This document shows, piece by piece, positions 30,028 through 39,330 of a stretch of DNA of 64,000 bases (positions are counted from its first letter, which is position 1; each line of letters starts with the position of its first letter). The position numbers and the translations under genes were made by a program. The notes beneath the pieces were generated by a model that saw only the letters and a program-made list of their open reading frames with translations, ran no database searches and was not told the origin of the DNA. The DNA comes from Serratia ficaria (lineage in GTDB: Bacteria; Pseudomonadota; Gammaproteobacteria; Enterobacterales; Enterobacteriaceae), in assembly GCF_900187015.1 (NCBI RefSeq), contig NZ_LT906479.1:1674001-1738000 (forward strand). The letters are read 5' to 3'.

Positions 30028-31092
30028 ATGAAAATTATCGTTACCGGCGGTGCCGGGTTTATTGGGTCTGCTGTGGCTCGCCATATTATTAACGATACCG
30101 CGGATGAGATCTTGGTTCTGGATAGCCTGACCTATGCAGGGAATCTCGAGTCGTTAAAAACGATTGCAGACAGCGAGCGTTATACATTTGAACATGCCGA
30201 TATTTGCAATCGTGCAGAACTGGACCGCATCTTTAGTGAATTTAAACCAGATGCAGTGATGCATCTGGCTGCAGAAAGCCACGTAGACCGTTCTATTGAT
30301 GGCCCCGCCGCATTTATTGAAACCAATATTGTGGGTACTTACACTCTCCTGGAAGCGGCGCGTCAATATTGGAATACGCTGGATGCGGACGGGAAAAAGG
30401 CATTCCGTTTCCATCATATTTCTACCGATGAAGTCTATGGCGACTTGCATGGTACCGATGACCTGTTTACCGAGACCACGCCGTATGCCCCAAGCAGCCC
30501 GTATTCCGCTTCTAAAGCGTCCAGCGACCATCTGGTTCGCGCGTGGCTGCGTACCTACGGTTTCCCAACCATAGTCACCAACTGTTCCAACAACTATGGT
30601 CCTTATCATTTCCCGGAAAAATTGATCCCGCTGATCATCCTTAACGCACTGGATGGCAAATCCTTACCGGTTTATGGCAATGGCGCACAAATTCGTGATT
30701 GGCTGTATGTAGAAGACCATGCCCGTGCGCTATATAAAGTTGTCACAGAGGGGGAAGTGGGGGAGACCTACAACATCGGTGGCCATAACGAGCGTAAAAA
30801 TATCGAAGTGGTGCAAACAATTTGCCGCTTGTTGGATGAGTTGGTGCCAAACAAACCGGCAGGCGTGGGGCAATATGAAGACTTGATTACCTATGTCACT
30901 GACCGTCCTGGCCACGATATTCGTTACGCGATTGATGCTTCAAAAATTGAGCGAGAGCTGGGTTGGAAGCCTCAAGAGACGTTTGAGAGCGGTATTAAAA
31001 AAACGGTAGAATGGTATCTGGCGAATGAAGAGTGGTGGAGCCGAGTTAAAGATGGTTCATATGCTGGTGAGCGCTTAGGTCAGGCCCGTTAA
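30028..31092 (+). CDS. rmlB: dTDP-glucose 4,6-dehydratase RmlB
   Basis: Second step of dTDP-L-rhamnose synthesis: dTDP-glucose to dTDP-4-keto-6-deoxyglucose. Extended short-chain dehydrogenase fold with NAD motif GGAGFIGS (about residues 7-14), catalytic [11 protein letters not shown] (Thr-Asp-Glu) and [11 protein letters not shown] (Tyr, three residues, Lys). 354 residues, normal length. I chose the ATG at 30028, with GAGGG about five bases upstream, over the in-frame ATG at 30010. First of four rhamnose genes in the order B-A-C-D; E. coli usually has B-D-A-C. Confidence 0.96.
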   Translation: MKIIVTGGAGFIGSAVARHIINDTADEILVLDSLTYAGNLESLKTIADSERYTFEHADICNRAELDRIFSEFKPDAVMHLAAESHVDRSIDGPAAFIETNIVGTYTLLEAARQYWNTLDADGKKAFRFHHISTDEVYGDLHGTDDLFTETTPYAPSSPYSASKASSDHLVRAWLRTYGFPTIVTNCSNNYGPYHFPEKLIPLIILNALDGKSLPVYGNGAQIRDWLYVEDHARALYKVVTEGEVGETYNIGGHNERKNIEVVQTICRLLDELVPNKPAGVGQYEDLITYVTDRPGHDIRYAIDASKIERELGWKPQETFESGIKKTVEWYLANEEWWSRVKDGSYAGERLGQAR

Positions 31093-31112
31093 TATTAAGT
31101 TAGGAGTAGAAA

Positions 31113-31982
31113 ATGAAAGGTATTGTATTAGCGGGGGGCTCCGGCACACGTTTATACCCAATCACTCGTGGTGTATCTAAACAATTGCTGCCTATTTATG
31201 ATAAACCGATGGTTTATTATCCAATTTCGGTGCTGATGTTAGCCGGCATTCGGGACATTCTGGTTATCTCAACGCCAGAGGATATGCCCTCTTTCCAGCG
31301 CTTACTTGGAGATGGCAGCCGTTTTGGCATCAGACTGAGCTATGAAATCCAACCAAGTCCAGATGGGCTGGCTCAAGCTTTCCTGATTGGCGAAGAGTTT
31401 ATCAACGGTGAGCGCTGCGCTCTGGTTCTGGGTGACAATATCTATTTTGGCCAAAGTTTCGGTGCAAAATTGGAAAGCGTAGTAGCCCGTAATGAAGGTG
31501 CTACCGTTTTCGGTTATCAGGTTATGGATCCTGAACGGTTTGGTGTTGTTGAGTTTGACGAGCAATTCCGGGCCTTATCTCTTGAAGAAAAACCTAAGGT
31601 GCCCAAGTCCAACTGGGCGGTTACCGGCCTGTACTTCTATGACAACAATGTCGTGGATATGGCCAAGCAGGTTAAGCCTTCCCACCGCGGTGAGCTGGAA
31701 ATTACCACGTTGAACCAGATGTATCTGGATCAAGGTAATTTGAATGTAGAACTGCTGGGGCGCGGTTTTGCCTGGCTGGATACCGGGACACACGACAGCC
31801 TGATTGAAGCATCGCAATTCATTCATACCATTGAGAAACGTCAGGGTTTCAAAGTGGCGTGCCTGGAAGAGATTGCATTCCGCAAAGGGTGGCTTTCGCG
31901 TGAACAGGTAGCGGAAGAAGCAAAATTGCTCAGTAAGACACTTTATGGGCAGTATCTTGCTCATTTGATCGGGGACAAGTGA
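31113..31982 (+). CDS. rmlA: Glucose-1-phosphate thymidylyltransferase RmlA
   Basis: First step of dTDP-L-rhamnose synthesis: glucose 1-phosphate plus dTTP to dTDP-glucose, feedback-inhibited by dTDP-rhamnose in studied members. The nucleotidyltransferase signature [20 protein letters not shown] is at the N-terminus, with [31 protein letters not shown] and [10 protein letters not shown] further on. 289 residues. It starts 20 bases after rmlB and ends one base before rmlC, with tight operon spacing. Confidence 0.96.
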   Translation: MKGIVLAGGSGTRLYPITRGVSKQLLPIYDKPMVYYPISVLMLAGIRDILVISTPEDMPSFQRLLGDGSRFGIRLSYEIQPSPDGLAQAFLIGEEFINGERCALVLGDNIYFGQSFGAKLESVVARNEGATVFGYQVMDPERFGVVEFDEQFRALSLEEKPKVPKSNWAVTGLYFYDNNVVDMAKQVKPSHRGELEITTLNQMYLDQGNLNVELLGRGFAWLDTGTHDSLIEASQFIHTIEKRQGFKVACLEEIAFRKGWLSREQVAEEAKLLSKTLYGQYLAHLIGDK

Positions 31983-31983
31983 T

Positions 31984-32520
31984 ATGCAGGTTATCGACAC
32001 AAAAATTGAAGGCGTAAAAATTATTCAGCCTAAGGTCTTCGGTGATGCGCGCGGTTTCTTCCTGGAAACCTTCGAGAAAAAACGCTACCAAGAAATGCTG
32101 AATATCGATCTTGATTTTGTTCAGGACAACCATTCGCGTTCCGCCAAAGGCGTGTTGCGCGGCTTGCATTTTCAAAAAGTAAATCCGCAAGGTAAGCTGG
32201 TTCGCGTAGTCCGCGGCGAAGTTTTCGATGTGGCCGTCGATATTCGTCCGGATTCACCGACCTACGGCGCCTGGGAAGGCGTCATTCTGTCGGAAGAGAA
32301 CAAGACGCAATTTTGGGTCCCGCCAGGCTTGGCACATGGTTTCGTGGTTCTTTCCGATATTGCCGATTTCGAATATAAATGCACGGATTACTACAACCCG
32401 GCGCATGAAGGTTGTCTGCTGTGGAACGATCCTGAAGTTGGTATCGAATGGCCAATTGATAATCCACTGCTTTCTGAGAAAGATAAAGTCGGTAAGTTGT
32501 TTAAGGAGTTGGCCAAATGA
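31984..32520 (+). CDS. rmlC: dTDP-4-dehydrorhamnose 3,5-epimerase RmlC
   Basis: Third step of the rhamnose pathway: double epimerisation at C3 and C5. Small cupin of 178 residues with DARGFFLETFEK, the catalytic-histidine motif VLRGLHFQ and the late VPPGLAHGFVVLSD. It has a near-complete tail (DNPLLSEKDK). It overlaps rmlD by four bases (ATGA), so the two are translationally coupled. Confidence 0.96.
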   Translation: MQVIDTKIEGVKIIQPKVFGDARGFFLETFEKKRYQEMLNIDLDFVQDNHSRSAKGVLRGLHFQKVNPQGKLVRVVRGEVFDVAVDIRPDSPTYGAWEGVILSEENKTQFWVPPGLAHGFVVLSDIADFEYKCTDYYNPAHEGCLLWNDPEVGIEWPIDNPLLSEKDKVGKLFKELAK

Positions 32521-33380
32521 AGGTATTGCTGACGGGCTCTAAAGGGCAGCTGGGCAGCTGCTTCCAGGATCGTTTGCCGCAGGGTTGGGAAGTCTGGGCT
32601 ACGGACTCGGACGTGCTCGATATTACCGATTTAGCCAAAGTTAAACAGGCGGTCGCGCAATTTGAACCGAACGTTATCGTTAACGCCGCTGCATATACCG
32701 CAGTAGATAAAGCAGAGAGTGACCGCGAATTGGCGGCTCTGATCAACGAGACTGGCCCCAAAAATTTGGCGTTGGCAGCCAACGACGTTGGCGCGCGCCT
32801 GGTGCATGTGTCGACTGACTATGTTTTCGACGGCACGGCGACGACGCCTTATGTTGAAACCGATGCAACGAACCCGCTGGGCGTTTACGGTAAAACCAAG
32901 CTGGATGGTGAGATTGCCGTCGCCGGTGTACAGCCCGAAGCCATCATTATTCGCACCGCTTGGGTATTCAGTGAGTATGGCAATAACTTTGTGAAAACCA
33001 TGCTGCGGTTGGCTAATGATCGCGACACCTTGGGGGTGGTTGCCGACCAGTACGGTTGCCCGACCTATGCCGGAGATATTGCATCTGCAATTATTAGCTT
33101 GCTATCGGCGAACGTCAAAGGTGGTATTTATCATTATTGCGGATCAGATGAAATGAACTGGGCGGATTTCGCAGAAAGAATATTCGAGTATGCGAACGAT
33201 GCCAAGCTAATTGATAAGAATATTGTAGTGAAAAAAATCACTACTGAAGATTATAAAACACCAGCGGCAAGGCCAAAGTATTCAATTTTATCAAAGAGCA
33301 AGATATCTGAACAGGGCATTCGTAGCGTTAGTGTTTCTGATAGTCTGAGATATGTTTTAAATGAAATTAAGAATAAATAA
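32517..33380 (+). CDS. rmlD: dTDP-4-dehydrorhamnose reductase RmlD
   Basis: Final step: NAD(P)H reduction to dTDP-L-rhamnose. Rossmann start VLLTGSKGQLG, VSTDYVFDGT with the catalytic Thr, and YGKTKLDGE with the Tyr/Lys pair. 287 residues. The last third (from about 33200) becomes AT-rich compared with the start, so the boundary between the moderately GC rml genes and the AT-rich glycan-specific core lies inside or just after this gene. With rmlBAC it predicts L-rhamnose in the capsule. Confidence 0.95.
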   Translation: MKVLLTGSKGQLGSCFQDRLPQGWEVWATDSDVLDITDLAKVKQAVAQFEPNVIVNAAAYTAVDKAESDRELAALINETGPKNLALAANDVGARLVHVSTDYVFDGTATTPYVETDATNPLGVYGKTKLDGEIAVAGVQPEAIIIRTAWVFSEYGNNFVKTMLRLANDRDTLGVVADQYGCPTYAGDIASAIISLLSANVKGGIYHYCGSDEMNWADFAERIFEYANDAKLIDKNIVVKKITTEDYKTPAARPKYSILSKSKISEQGIRSVSVSDSLRYVLNEIKNK

Positions 33381-33445
33381 TTTCTTTTGAGTAAATGGTA
33401 TGTCTTGGGGTGGGTATGGGCAATCGTGATAAAAATGGGAGTTTT

Positions 33446-34288
33446 ATGGATAATTTGCCAAAGGTGAGTGTTTATATTTCGACGTTCAATCGGTTAGAGC
33501 GACTTAAGCGAGCTATTCGTTCTGTAAAAGAACAAGATTATAAAAATATAGAACTGATTGTTTGCGATGATGCTTCTACGGATGAAACGAAAAGTTTTAT
33601 GGAAAGTCTGGCAGAAAGTGATTCGGATATTATCTATCTGCGTAATGAGGAAAATAAAGGCGCCTGTGCAACAAGGAATTTGGGTATATTCAAGGCTACA
33701 GGGCACTTTATTACAGGGCTAGATGACGATGATGAATTTACACCGGATAGAATAAGATTTTTAGTAGATAGCTGGAATGATAAATACTCATTCATTTGTT
33801 GTGATTTTATCGAGAGGTTTGCAGACGGGAAGCAAAAGAACTTTTATAATAAAAAAAAGGATATATACTTTAGCGATTTTAGATCGATTCTTTTCGAAAA
33901 TGTTGCTTCAAATCAGATATTTACATTGACCTCTCGATTAAGAGACATTGGTGGCTTCAATCCTGAAGTTAAGCGCTTGCAAGACTGGGATACTTGGTTA
34001 CGGTTGGCGAATAAATACGGTGGTTTTTTACGTAAGAAAGAATCGAAGTATATAATGCATCATGATCATACAATTAACGAAGAGCGAGTGTCAAAAAGTT
34101 ACCCCCTCAGTCGTTCTTTGACGGACTTGTTAAACAGAAATAAGAGCATGTATCAGGGGAGTGATAGAGATTTTATGCAATTTCTTATCGATATGAGTGA
34201 TAAAAAAGTAGGTATTCCAAGAGCTGCTTACTGGAGTTTTATAAAATTCAATCCGAAGTTTATTGTTAAGAAATTAATAAACAGATAA
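33446..34288 (+). CDS. Family 2 glycosyltransferase (capsule)
   Basis: Cytoplasmic, inverting GT-A transferase of about 280 residues that should add one sugar to the lipid-linked repeat unit. The N-terminus PKVSVYISTFNRLERLKRAI is the GT2 nucleotide-binding strand and loop. VCDDAST and the acidic GLDDDDEF (metal-binding DxD-type) follow, then RLQDWDTWLRLA as the candidate catalytic-base region. I start at the ATG at 33446 because GGGAG lies four to five bases before it; the frame is open to 33395 without a ribosome site. It contains an A8 run at 33851-33858. Donor and acceptor cannot be read from sequence; rhamnose is one candidate since rmlBACD adjoins. Confidence 0.85.
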   Translation: MDNLPKVSVYISTFNRLERLKRAIRSVKEQDYKNIELIVCDDASTDETKSFMESLAESDSDIIYLRNEENKGACATRNLGIFKATGHFITGLDDDDEFTPDRIRFLVDSWNDKYSFICCDFIERFADGKQKNFYNKKKDIYFSDFRSILFENVASNQIFTLTSRLRDIGGFNPEVKRLQDWDTWLRLANKYGGFLRKKESKYIMHHDHTINEERVSKSYPLSRSLTDLLNRNKSMYQGSDRDFMQFLIDMSDKKVGIPRAAYWSFIKFNPKFIVKKLINR

Positions 34289-34386
34289 GGCAGTGCTAAC
34301 TGAATCAAGAAGTGTTATAATTATATATAAATGTTTTTGTTATTAATATTTGGCATCTAATAAATAATACTTCTTGAGTTAACCTA

Positions 34387-35592
34387 ATGATGGCAACCAT
34401 GTCTAAAATAAAATCTAGTTTCTTTATAAAAACTACAATATATTTGCTCGTTCTACGCAGTCCATTAATTATTGTTTCTATACTCTGCTATTTGTTTTCA
34501 CATAAGAAAATATTTGCCAAGTTCACTATAACCATTATCCCTTTTTTAATATTCTTGGTTGTCGCGGCTCTTTATTCAATGCAAATGAATAATGATTTGG
34601 CAAATATATCGGGTCAGGGTAGGGATATTCTTCTTGCGGTTATTGTTGCCTTGTTTTTGGTTGAGTGTGGGCGTTATGATATTAGTAATAGGGAAATAAT
34701 ATATAATTCTTTAAAGATATGTCTTTCCTTAATTGCATGTGGGAAAATATTCATCATAATATTTTCTGTGATCACAGGGATTAGCTCGCTAGATATCATT
34801 ACCTGGATTACAGAAGTCTGGGACATTAATATGATGAAGTTGGGTGTCGGCGATACATTCATCACTCGTCTACAAATCCCCATGGATTCACTAGTTCCAT
34901 TTATGCTTTATTTCATAACGAAAGATATGATTCTTGGGAGGGGGGGGGTTAATACTAAGATCGTTTTCATATTATTAGTTATCTCTCTCGCTTTAACCTT
35001 ATCAAGATCTTTCTGGGCTCAAGGTGTTCTGTTCATTGGCTTGGCTATATTATTAGAAGCTACATTTTCAAAAATTGTCAAGATATCGATTTTATCTATA
35101 GTTGGCATCGTAATAATACTATTCTTTACCCCGCTTGGTGATGTAATATTTGCACTTATAGATTCCCGACTGAATAATCAGAGTTTAAATGCTGCTTCTG
35201 ACAAGGAGCGTATATTCCAAAACAATGCATTGTTAAATGCAATATCTTCTCATCCTCTTCTCGGCCATGGAATGGGATATTATATACCAAATGCACTGCG
35301 GTCAACGTCTACGCCATATTTGTATGAAAGTCAAACCTTGTCATTGGTTATGGATTTTGGAATAATAGGTGTCAGCACTCTGTTTTTGATTTTCTTATTT
35401 ACATGTCTATCCAATGCTATAAATGTCAATGGTAAAAAACGAGTTAAGAATTTAATTATGCCATTAGTGTGTTTTGCTATCTGGTTATTATCTGGTTCTG
35501 TGAACCCGTTTTTATTCGGTGCTTCAGGCGGGATTATTATATTCTTCTTCTCGAGATTCCATTTCGTTGATGATTTCTACAAAGAAAAATGA
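34387..35592 (+). CDS. wzy: Capsule repeat-unit polymerase Wzy
   Basis: Inner-membrane protein of 401 residues with about ten to eleven hydrophobic segments, the only multi-span protein of the cluster besides Wzx. It polymerises repeat units on the periplasmic face. The C-terminal third has the O-antigen ligase/polymerase-type motif SSHPLLGHGMGYYIPNAL in a periplasmic loop, and LALTLSRSFWAQGVLF before it carries the arginine usual in this fold. Wzy sequences vary greatly, so topology and position support the call more than identity. Three nearby ATGs (34387, 34390, 34399) are possible starts. Composition is very AT-rich, and codons 184-187 contain a G9 tract (34940-34948), where slippage would truncate the protein. 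Confidence 0.82.
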   Translation: MMATMSKIKSSFFIKTTIYLLVLRSPLIIVSILCYLFSHKKIFAKFTITIIPFLIFLVVAALYSMQMNNDLANISGQGRDILLAVIVALFLVECGRYDISNREIIYNSLKICLSLIACGKIFIIIFSVITGISSLDIITWITEVWDINMMKLGVGDTFITRLQIPMDSLVPFMLYFITKDMILGRGGVNTKIVFILLVISLALTLSRSFWAQGVLFIGLAILLEATFSKIVKISILSIVGIVIILFFTPLGDVIFALIDSRLNNQSLNAASDKERIFQNNALLNAISSHPLLGHGMGYYIPNALRSTSTPYLYESQTLSLVMDFGIIGVSTLFLIFLFTCLSNAINVNGKKRVKNLIMPLVCFAIWLLSGSVNPFLFGASGGIIIFFFSRFHFVDDFYKEK

Positions 35593-35633
35593 TAGTCAAG
35601 TGGTTTACTATAAAAACTTAATATGAAGATTAC

Positions 35634-36479
35634 ATGGAAAATGGTATGAGTAATAAATGCTTGGTTATCGTAGTTACGTATAATAGTGAAAAACATATTC
35701 AGTGGTGCGTTAGTGGTCTCGATAACATAAACAGTGATCTGGAAATCAGAATTGTAGATTCAGGTTCTAAAGATACCGAGTATTTAGATCATTTGATATC
35801 GACTAATAAGCTTAGCGTTATCAAAGAAGAAAATATTGGTTTTGTTGCGGGCAATAATAAAGCGCTATACGACCTTGATAAATTTGATTGGGTTCTATTT
35901 TTGAATCCTGATGCACGTATTGAAAGCGGCTGCCTGGAAAAACTGTTGAGTTTCGCAGCATTACCGGAACAAAATAATGTTGGGATGCTTACGGTTCCAT
36001 TGGTTCGGTATGATATTCATGCTAATAAGTCGTTGAATGTTTTTGATTCGGTTGGAATAGCCTGTAACTATTATGGACGTTGGCAAGATATTAAGGCGAA
36101 CGAACCACAAATAGATATTGAAGAGACTTTTACGCCTGCAGAAGCTATCTGCGGTGCTTTTATGTTGACTCGAGTCTCTGCGCTAACTCAATGCGTTGAT
36201 TCGAAGGGGTTGCCAGGTTTCGAACGTACTTATTATATGTACAAGGAAGACATTGAAATATCTCAGCGACTTGTCAAGGCAGGCTGGCGTTTAGGTATCT
36301 ACAATGAATGTACCGCATTCCATTGTCGTGGGTGGAATGCCTCGAGAAAAGCTGTTCCATATTGGGCAAAATGGCATTCTGCGATAAATGATGTCGATGT
36401 AGCAAAGAAATATAAATGGCGTGCATTACCCTTGGCGTTGAGCAAGCTTGCTTGGGTTAAGTTTGTTGAAAAAAAATAG
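35634..36479 (+). CDS. Family 2 glycosyltransferase, rhamnosyltransferase-like (capsule)
   Basis: GT2 transferase of 281 residues resembling WbbL-type rhamnosyltransferases. KCLVIVVTYNSEKHIQWCV forms the nucleotide-binding start, with IGFVAGNNKAL and the metal-binding FLNPDARIESG in the middle. MYKEDIEISQRLVKAGWRLG is the candidate catalytic-base segment (ED), and the late HCRGWN is typical of the group. Either ATG at 35634 or 35646 could start it. With rmlBACD in the operon, transfer of L-rhamnose is a reasonable guess, not a demonstrated function. Confidence 0.85.
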   Translation: MENGMSNKCLVIVVTYNSEKHIQWCVSGLDNINSDLEIRIVDSGSKDTEYLDHLISTNKLSVIKEENIGFVAGNNKALYDLDKFDWVLFLNPDARIESGCLEKLLSFAALPEQNNVGMLTVPLVRYDIHANKSLNVFDSVGIACNYYGRWQDIKANEPQIDIEETFTPAEAICGAFMLTRVSALTQCVDSKGLPGFERTYYMYKEDIEISQRLVKAGWRLGIYNECTAFHCRGWNASRKAVPYWAKWHSAINDVDVAKKYKWRALPLALSKLAWVKFVEKK

Positions 36480-36493
36480 GTCGTGGAGTGTTT

Positions 36494-37078
36494 ATGAAAG
36501 TCATTACTGTACTAAATTCTGATTTTGATAATTTGTGTTTTCAGCTTGCTGATAAGATCAATGCAGGTTACTCACCGGACCTAATCGTTGGTATCGCCAC
36601 TGGAGGCGAGTTTGTTGCAAAAAAGATTGCAGAGAGGTTGAATTTACCCACTGTAATTATCAAGCGGCAGAGAGCTTCAACTAAACATAAGAAAAAATTC
36701 AAGATAGCGAAAGTGCTACCTTTATTGCCAGTGTTTATAAATAACTCCCTTAGGATTGCTGAAATTAAGTATAATGAATGGCGGTTTAATCGTAATGGAC
36801 GAGCGGTAAGTTCTGGTGAGGTCATTTTCAAAGAGGGCGATTTGAGACTGCTTAAAGAATGCCAGAATATTGTCTTGGTTGATGATTCCGTAGATAGCGG
36901 TGGAACATTTGTTGATTGTATTAAATATATCAAAAATCAAGTAGGCGAGGGTGCAGCAGTCAGAACTGCTGCACTTAATGTGACCTTTTCCAATCCTGTT
37001 GTAAAACCGGACTTCTGCATGTATGAAGACATTCTGCTGCGTTGTCCTTGGGCTAACGATGTGGCTCCGGCGAAATGA
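36494..37078 (+). CDS. Phosphoribosyltransferase-fold protein, candidate glycan ribosyltransferase
   Basis: A 194-residue type I phosphoribosyltransferase-fold protein. The PRPP-binding motif is complete: IVLVDDSVDSGGT with D130, D131 and the SGGT phosphate loop. The N-terminal DLIVGIATGGEFVAKKIAERL is the usual pyrophosphate-loop strand. It lies among glycosyltransferases and overlaps the next gene (a HAD phosphatase) by four bases, with no purine or pyrimidine salvage context. I infer that it transfers 5-phosphoribose from PRPP to the glycan, which the HAD partner would dephosphorylate to ribofuranose. A two-step PRPP route of this kind is known for ribofuranose in Klebsiella O-antigens, where the two domains are fused. 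Start at 36494 chosen for GGAG six bases upstream. Confidence 0.7.
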   Translation: MKVITVLNSDFDNLCFQLADKINAGYSPDLIVGIATGGEFVAKKIAERLNLPTVIIKRQRASTKHKKKFKIAKVLPLLPVFINNSLRIAEIKYNEWRFNRNGRAVSSGEVIFKEGDLRLLKECQNIVLVDDSVDSGGTFVDCIKYIKNQVGEGAAVRTAALNVTFSNPVVKPDFCMYEDILLRCPWANDVAPAK

Positions 37079-37683
37079 AATATATTGCATACGATCTAGA
37101 TGGAACCTTGGTTAAATTCAATACTTTTAAAGTATGGATTATTTTGTCATTCTTATTATCGTTTGTTTTTTTCCGATTCTCTTTTTTGAAGAGATTTATA
37201 GGATTCGTCCGTCTTCGAAAACAACGAAAGCTGGATCGCGTAGGTTTTAAGGCGGCGGTCTTGGCTATTCAGGTTGGTTCACCTTTCTGGAAAAAGGTGG
37301 GGAAATTATATGGTAACTATTTGGCAATCTTTTCTCTGCGGCGAGATCTATTAGCGTTGCATAAAGATGCAATCCGTTGTCTTGCTACGGCTGCTCCGGA
37401 TATCTATGTCATTCCGTTTTCACAGAAAGCAGGTGTTTTTGATACGGTGATTTACTCTCATTTTGTATCTGATAATACATTCATAGAAACTCTCAATGAA
37501 GAGAAAAAGAAAGCCGTGTTGAAAGTTTTCTCTTCAAATCCAGATTTTTTGTTTACCGATCATTATGATGATTTTCCATTAATCAACGCTTGCAAGTTCA
37601 CCTATTTGGTTTCACCTGACCCCGCTTCTAAAAAGAAGCTTGTTGAGAGATTATCCCAGGAAAATTATCAAATAATTGATTGA
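37075..37683 (+). CDS. HAD-superfamily phosphatase, candidate phosphoribosyl phosphatase
   Basis: A 202-residue haloacid dehalogenase-type hydrolase. The nucleophile motif YDLDGTL has D7 and D9; the second motif is probably ATAAPDIYV, the Lys region is EKKKAVLKVF, and the fourth motif is FTDHYDDFPLI with its acidic pair. Between motifs 1 and 2 lies an unusually hydrophobic stretch (about residues 19-36, IILSFLLSFVFFRFSFL) that could be a cap helix or dip into the membrane near the lipid-linked substrate. The start ATG overlaps the stop of the phosphoribosyltransferase gene (ATGA), so the two proteins are made together. I infer removal of the 5-phosphate left by the partner; a general sugar-phosphatase role is the alternative. 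Confidence 0.72.
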   Translation: MKYIAYDLDGTLVKFNTFKVWIILSFLLSFVFFRFSFLKRFIGFVRLRKQRKLDRVGFKAAVLAIQVGSPFWKKVGKLYGNYLAIFSLRRDLLALHKDAIRCLATAAPDIYVIPFSQKAGVFDTVIYSHFVSDNTFIETLNEEKKKAVLKVFSSNPDFLFTDHYDDFPLINACKFTYLVSPDPASKKKLVERLSQENYQIID

Positions 37684-37846
37684 TATGAATGAAGCTAACC
37701 CGCCGTATCTTGGCTAACTGGTCATCATACTATTATCTGATATTGGGAATTTCTTGGGTTACATACACCCTCTCTCAGCACTTTCTGATTGCAATTGTTT
37801 AATTGATGAAGGAAAGTGGGCAATTTTTATAGGTCATTAAATAATT

Positions 37847-39328
37847 ATGAGTCTACGAGAAAAAACGGTGCGGGGAGCTAAATGGTCTGCAATTTCCACC
37901 GTGATCATTATAGGCCTCAGTTTTTTACAATTGACATTGCTTTCACGTATGATTGAGCGAAGTGAGTTTGGCCTTCTGACCATAGCCATGGTCGTGATCG
38001 CACTTGCTGACACTATTTCAGACTTCGGTATATCAAATTCAATTGTTCAGAAAAAAGACATTACAGAGTCTCAATTAACCACGCTATATTGGTTAAACGT
38101 CGGGATTGGATTTACGGTTAGCGTTGTCACGTTTTTAACCAGCGGCTTGATTGCTGATGCCTTAAATGCACCAGGGTTAGAGCCATTGGTTAAAATAATC
38201 TCCATTGCCTTTTTGCTTATCCCGCATGGGCAACAGTTCCGCGCTTTGATGCAAAAGGAGCTTGATTTTGCTACTATCGGTAAAATCGAGTCATTTTCCT
38301 ATTTCTTGGGCTTCGCGTTTTCTCTCGGCTTTGCCACTATCTACCCTTTCGCCATTGTTGCGATCTACGGGTATTTAATTAACGCTTTGGTAAGAACGTT
38401 ATTGTTCGCTTATTTCGGCCGCAGTATTTATCGCCCCAGCATGAAGTTTTCATTTTTCGAGGTGAAATCTAACATCAAGTTTGGCGCTTATCTGACCGCT
38501 GACAGTCTTGTCAATTTCCTCAATACCAACGTTTCAACAGCTATTTTGGCACGGACATTAGGTACGGTTGTCACCGGGGGCTATAACCTGGCTTATAATG
38601 TCGCGGTTATGCCGCCGACCAAGTTAAACCCCATTATCACGCGTGTCTTATTCCCTGCGTTTGCAAAAATTCAGGATGACAGTGCCAAGTTGAAAGACTC
38701 TTTCTACAAACTGATTTCTCTGGTTGGTATCATCAACTTTCCGGCATTGCTTGGCTTGATGGTGGTTTCTCATAGTTTTGTGTTGTTTGTTTTTGGCGAG
38801 CGCTGGCTGTTCATTACTCCTATTTTGCAAATTCTTTGTGTCGTCGGTCTTCTTCGTTCTATTGGCAATCCAATAGGCTCTTTGCTGATGGCCAAGGCCA
38901 GGGTTGACATTAGTTTTAAGTTCAATGTGTTCAAAACATTGCTTTTTATCCCTAGCATGTTGCTTGGCGTTAAGTTAGGTGGCGCTATAGGGGTTGCACT
39001 GGCATTTTTAATCGTCCAGGTTATCAATACTTACCTTAGCTATTTCATATTGATTAAACCAGTGCTTGGCCCCAGTTATCGTCAGTACATTGATAGTCTA
39101 TGGTTGCCATTTAAATTAACGGTGCCGACCATAGTTGTCAGTTGGTGTGTTGGGTATTTTATGCCTCCTCAGGTATCGAATGCCGTTAGTTTATTTATGC
39201 AAATATTTCTTGGTCTTTTTGCTTTTGCTATAACAATTTACTTCACTAAGGCGCCGTTGATTAATGAAGTGAAGTTGCAGCTAATTAAAAGTGAAAAATT
39301 ACGTAAAATTTTCAGGGTGGAATGTTAA
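37847..39328 (+). CDS. wzx: Polysaccharide flippase, WzxC-like
   Basis: Inner-membrane transporter of 493 residues and about twelve to fourteen segments that flips the lipid-linked repeat unit to the periplasm. It resembles E. coli WzxC, the colanic acid exporter, over its whole length: SLREKTVRGAKWSAIS at the start, VIALADTISDFGISNSIVQ, IPHGQQFRALMQKELDF, KLNPIITRVLFPAFAKIQDD, and GLLRSIGNPIGSLLMAKARVD. The rest of the cluster does not look like colanic acid, so a WzxC-type flippase is combined with different transferases. It lies 163 bases after the HAD gene. Confidence 0.92.
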   Translation: MSLREKTVRGAKWSAISTVIIIGLSFLQLTLLSRMIERSEFGLLTIAMVVIALADTISDFGISNSIVQKKDITESQLTTLYWLNVGIGFTVSVVTFLTSGLIADALNAPGLEPLVKIISIAFLLIPHGQQFRALMQKELDFATIGKIESFSYFLGFAFSLGFATIYPFAIVAIYGYLINALVRTLLFAYFGRSIYRPSMKFSFFEVKSNIKFGAYLTADSLVNFLNTNVSTAILARTLGTVVTGGYNLAYNVAVMPPTKLNPIITRVLFPAFAKIQDDSAKLKDSFYKLISLVGIINFPALLGLMVVSHSFVLFVFGERWLFITPILQILCVVGLLRSIGNPIGSLLMAKARVDISFKFNVFKTLLFIPSMLLGVKLGGAIGVALAFLIVQVINTYLSYFILIKPVLGPSYRQYIDSLWLPFKLTVPTIVVSWCVGYFMPPQVSNAVSLFMQIFLGLFAFAITIYFTKAPLINEVKLQLIKSEKLRKIFRVEC

Positions 39329-39330
39329 AG

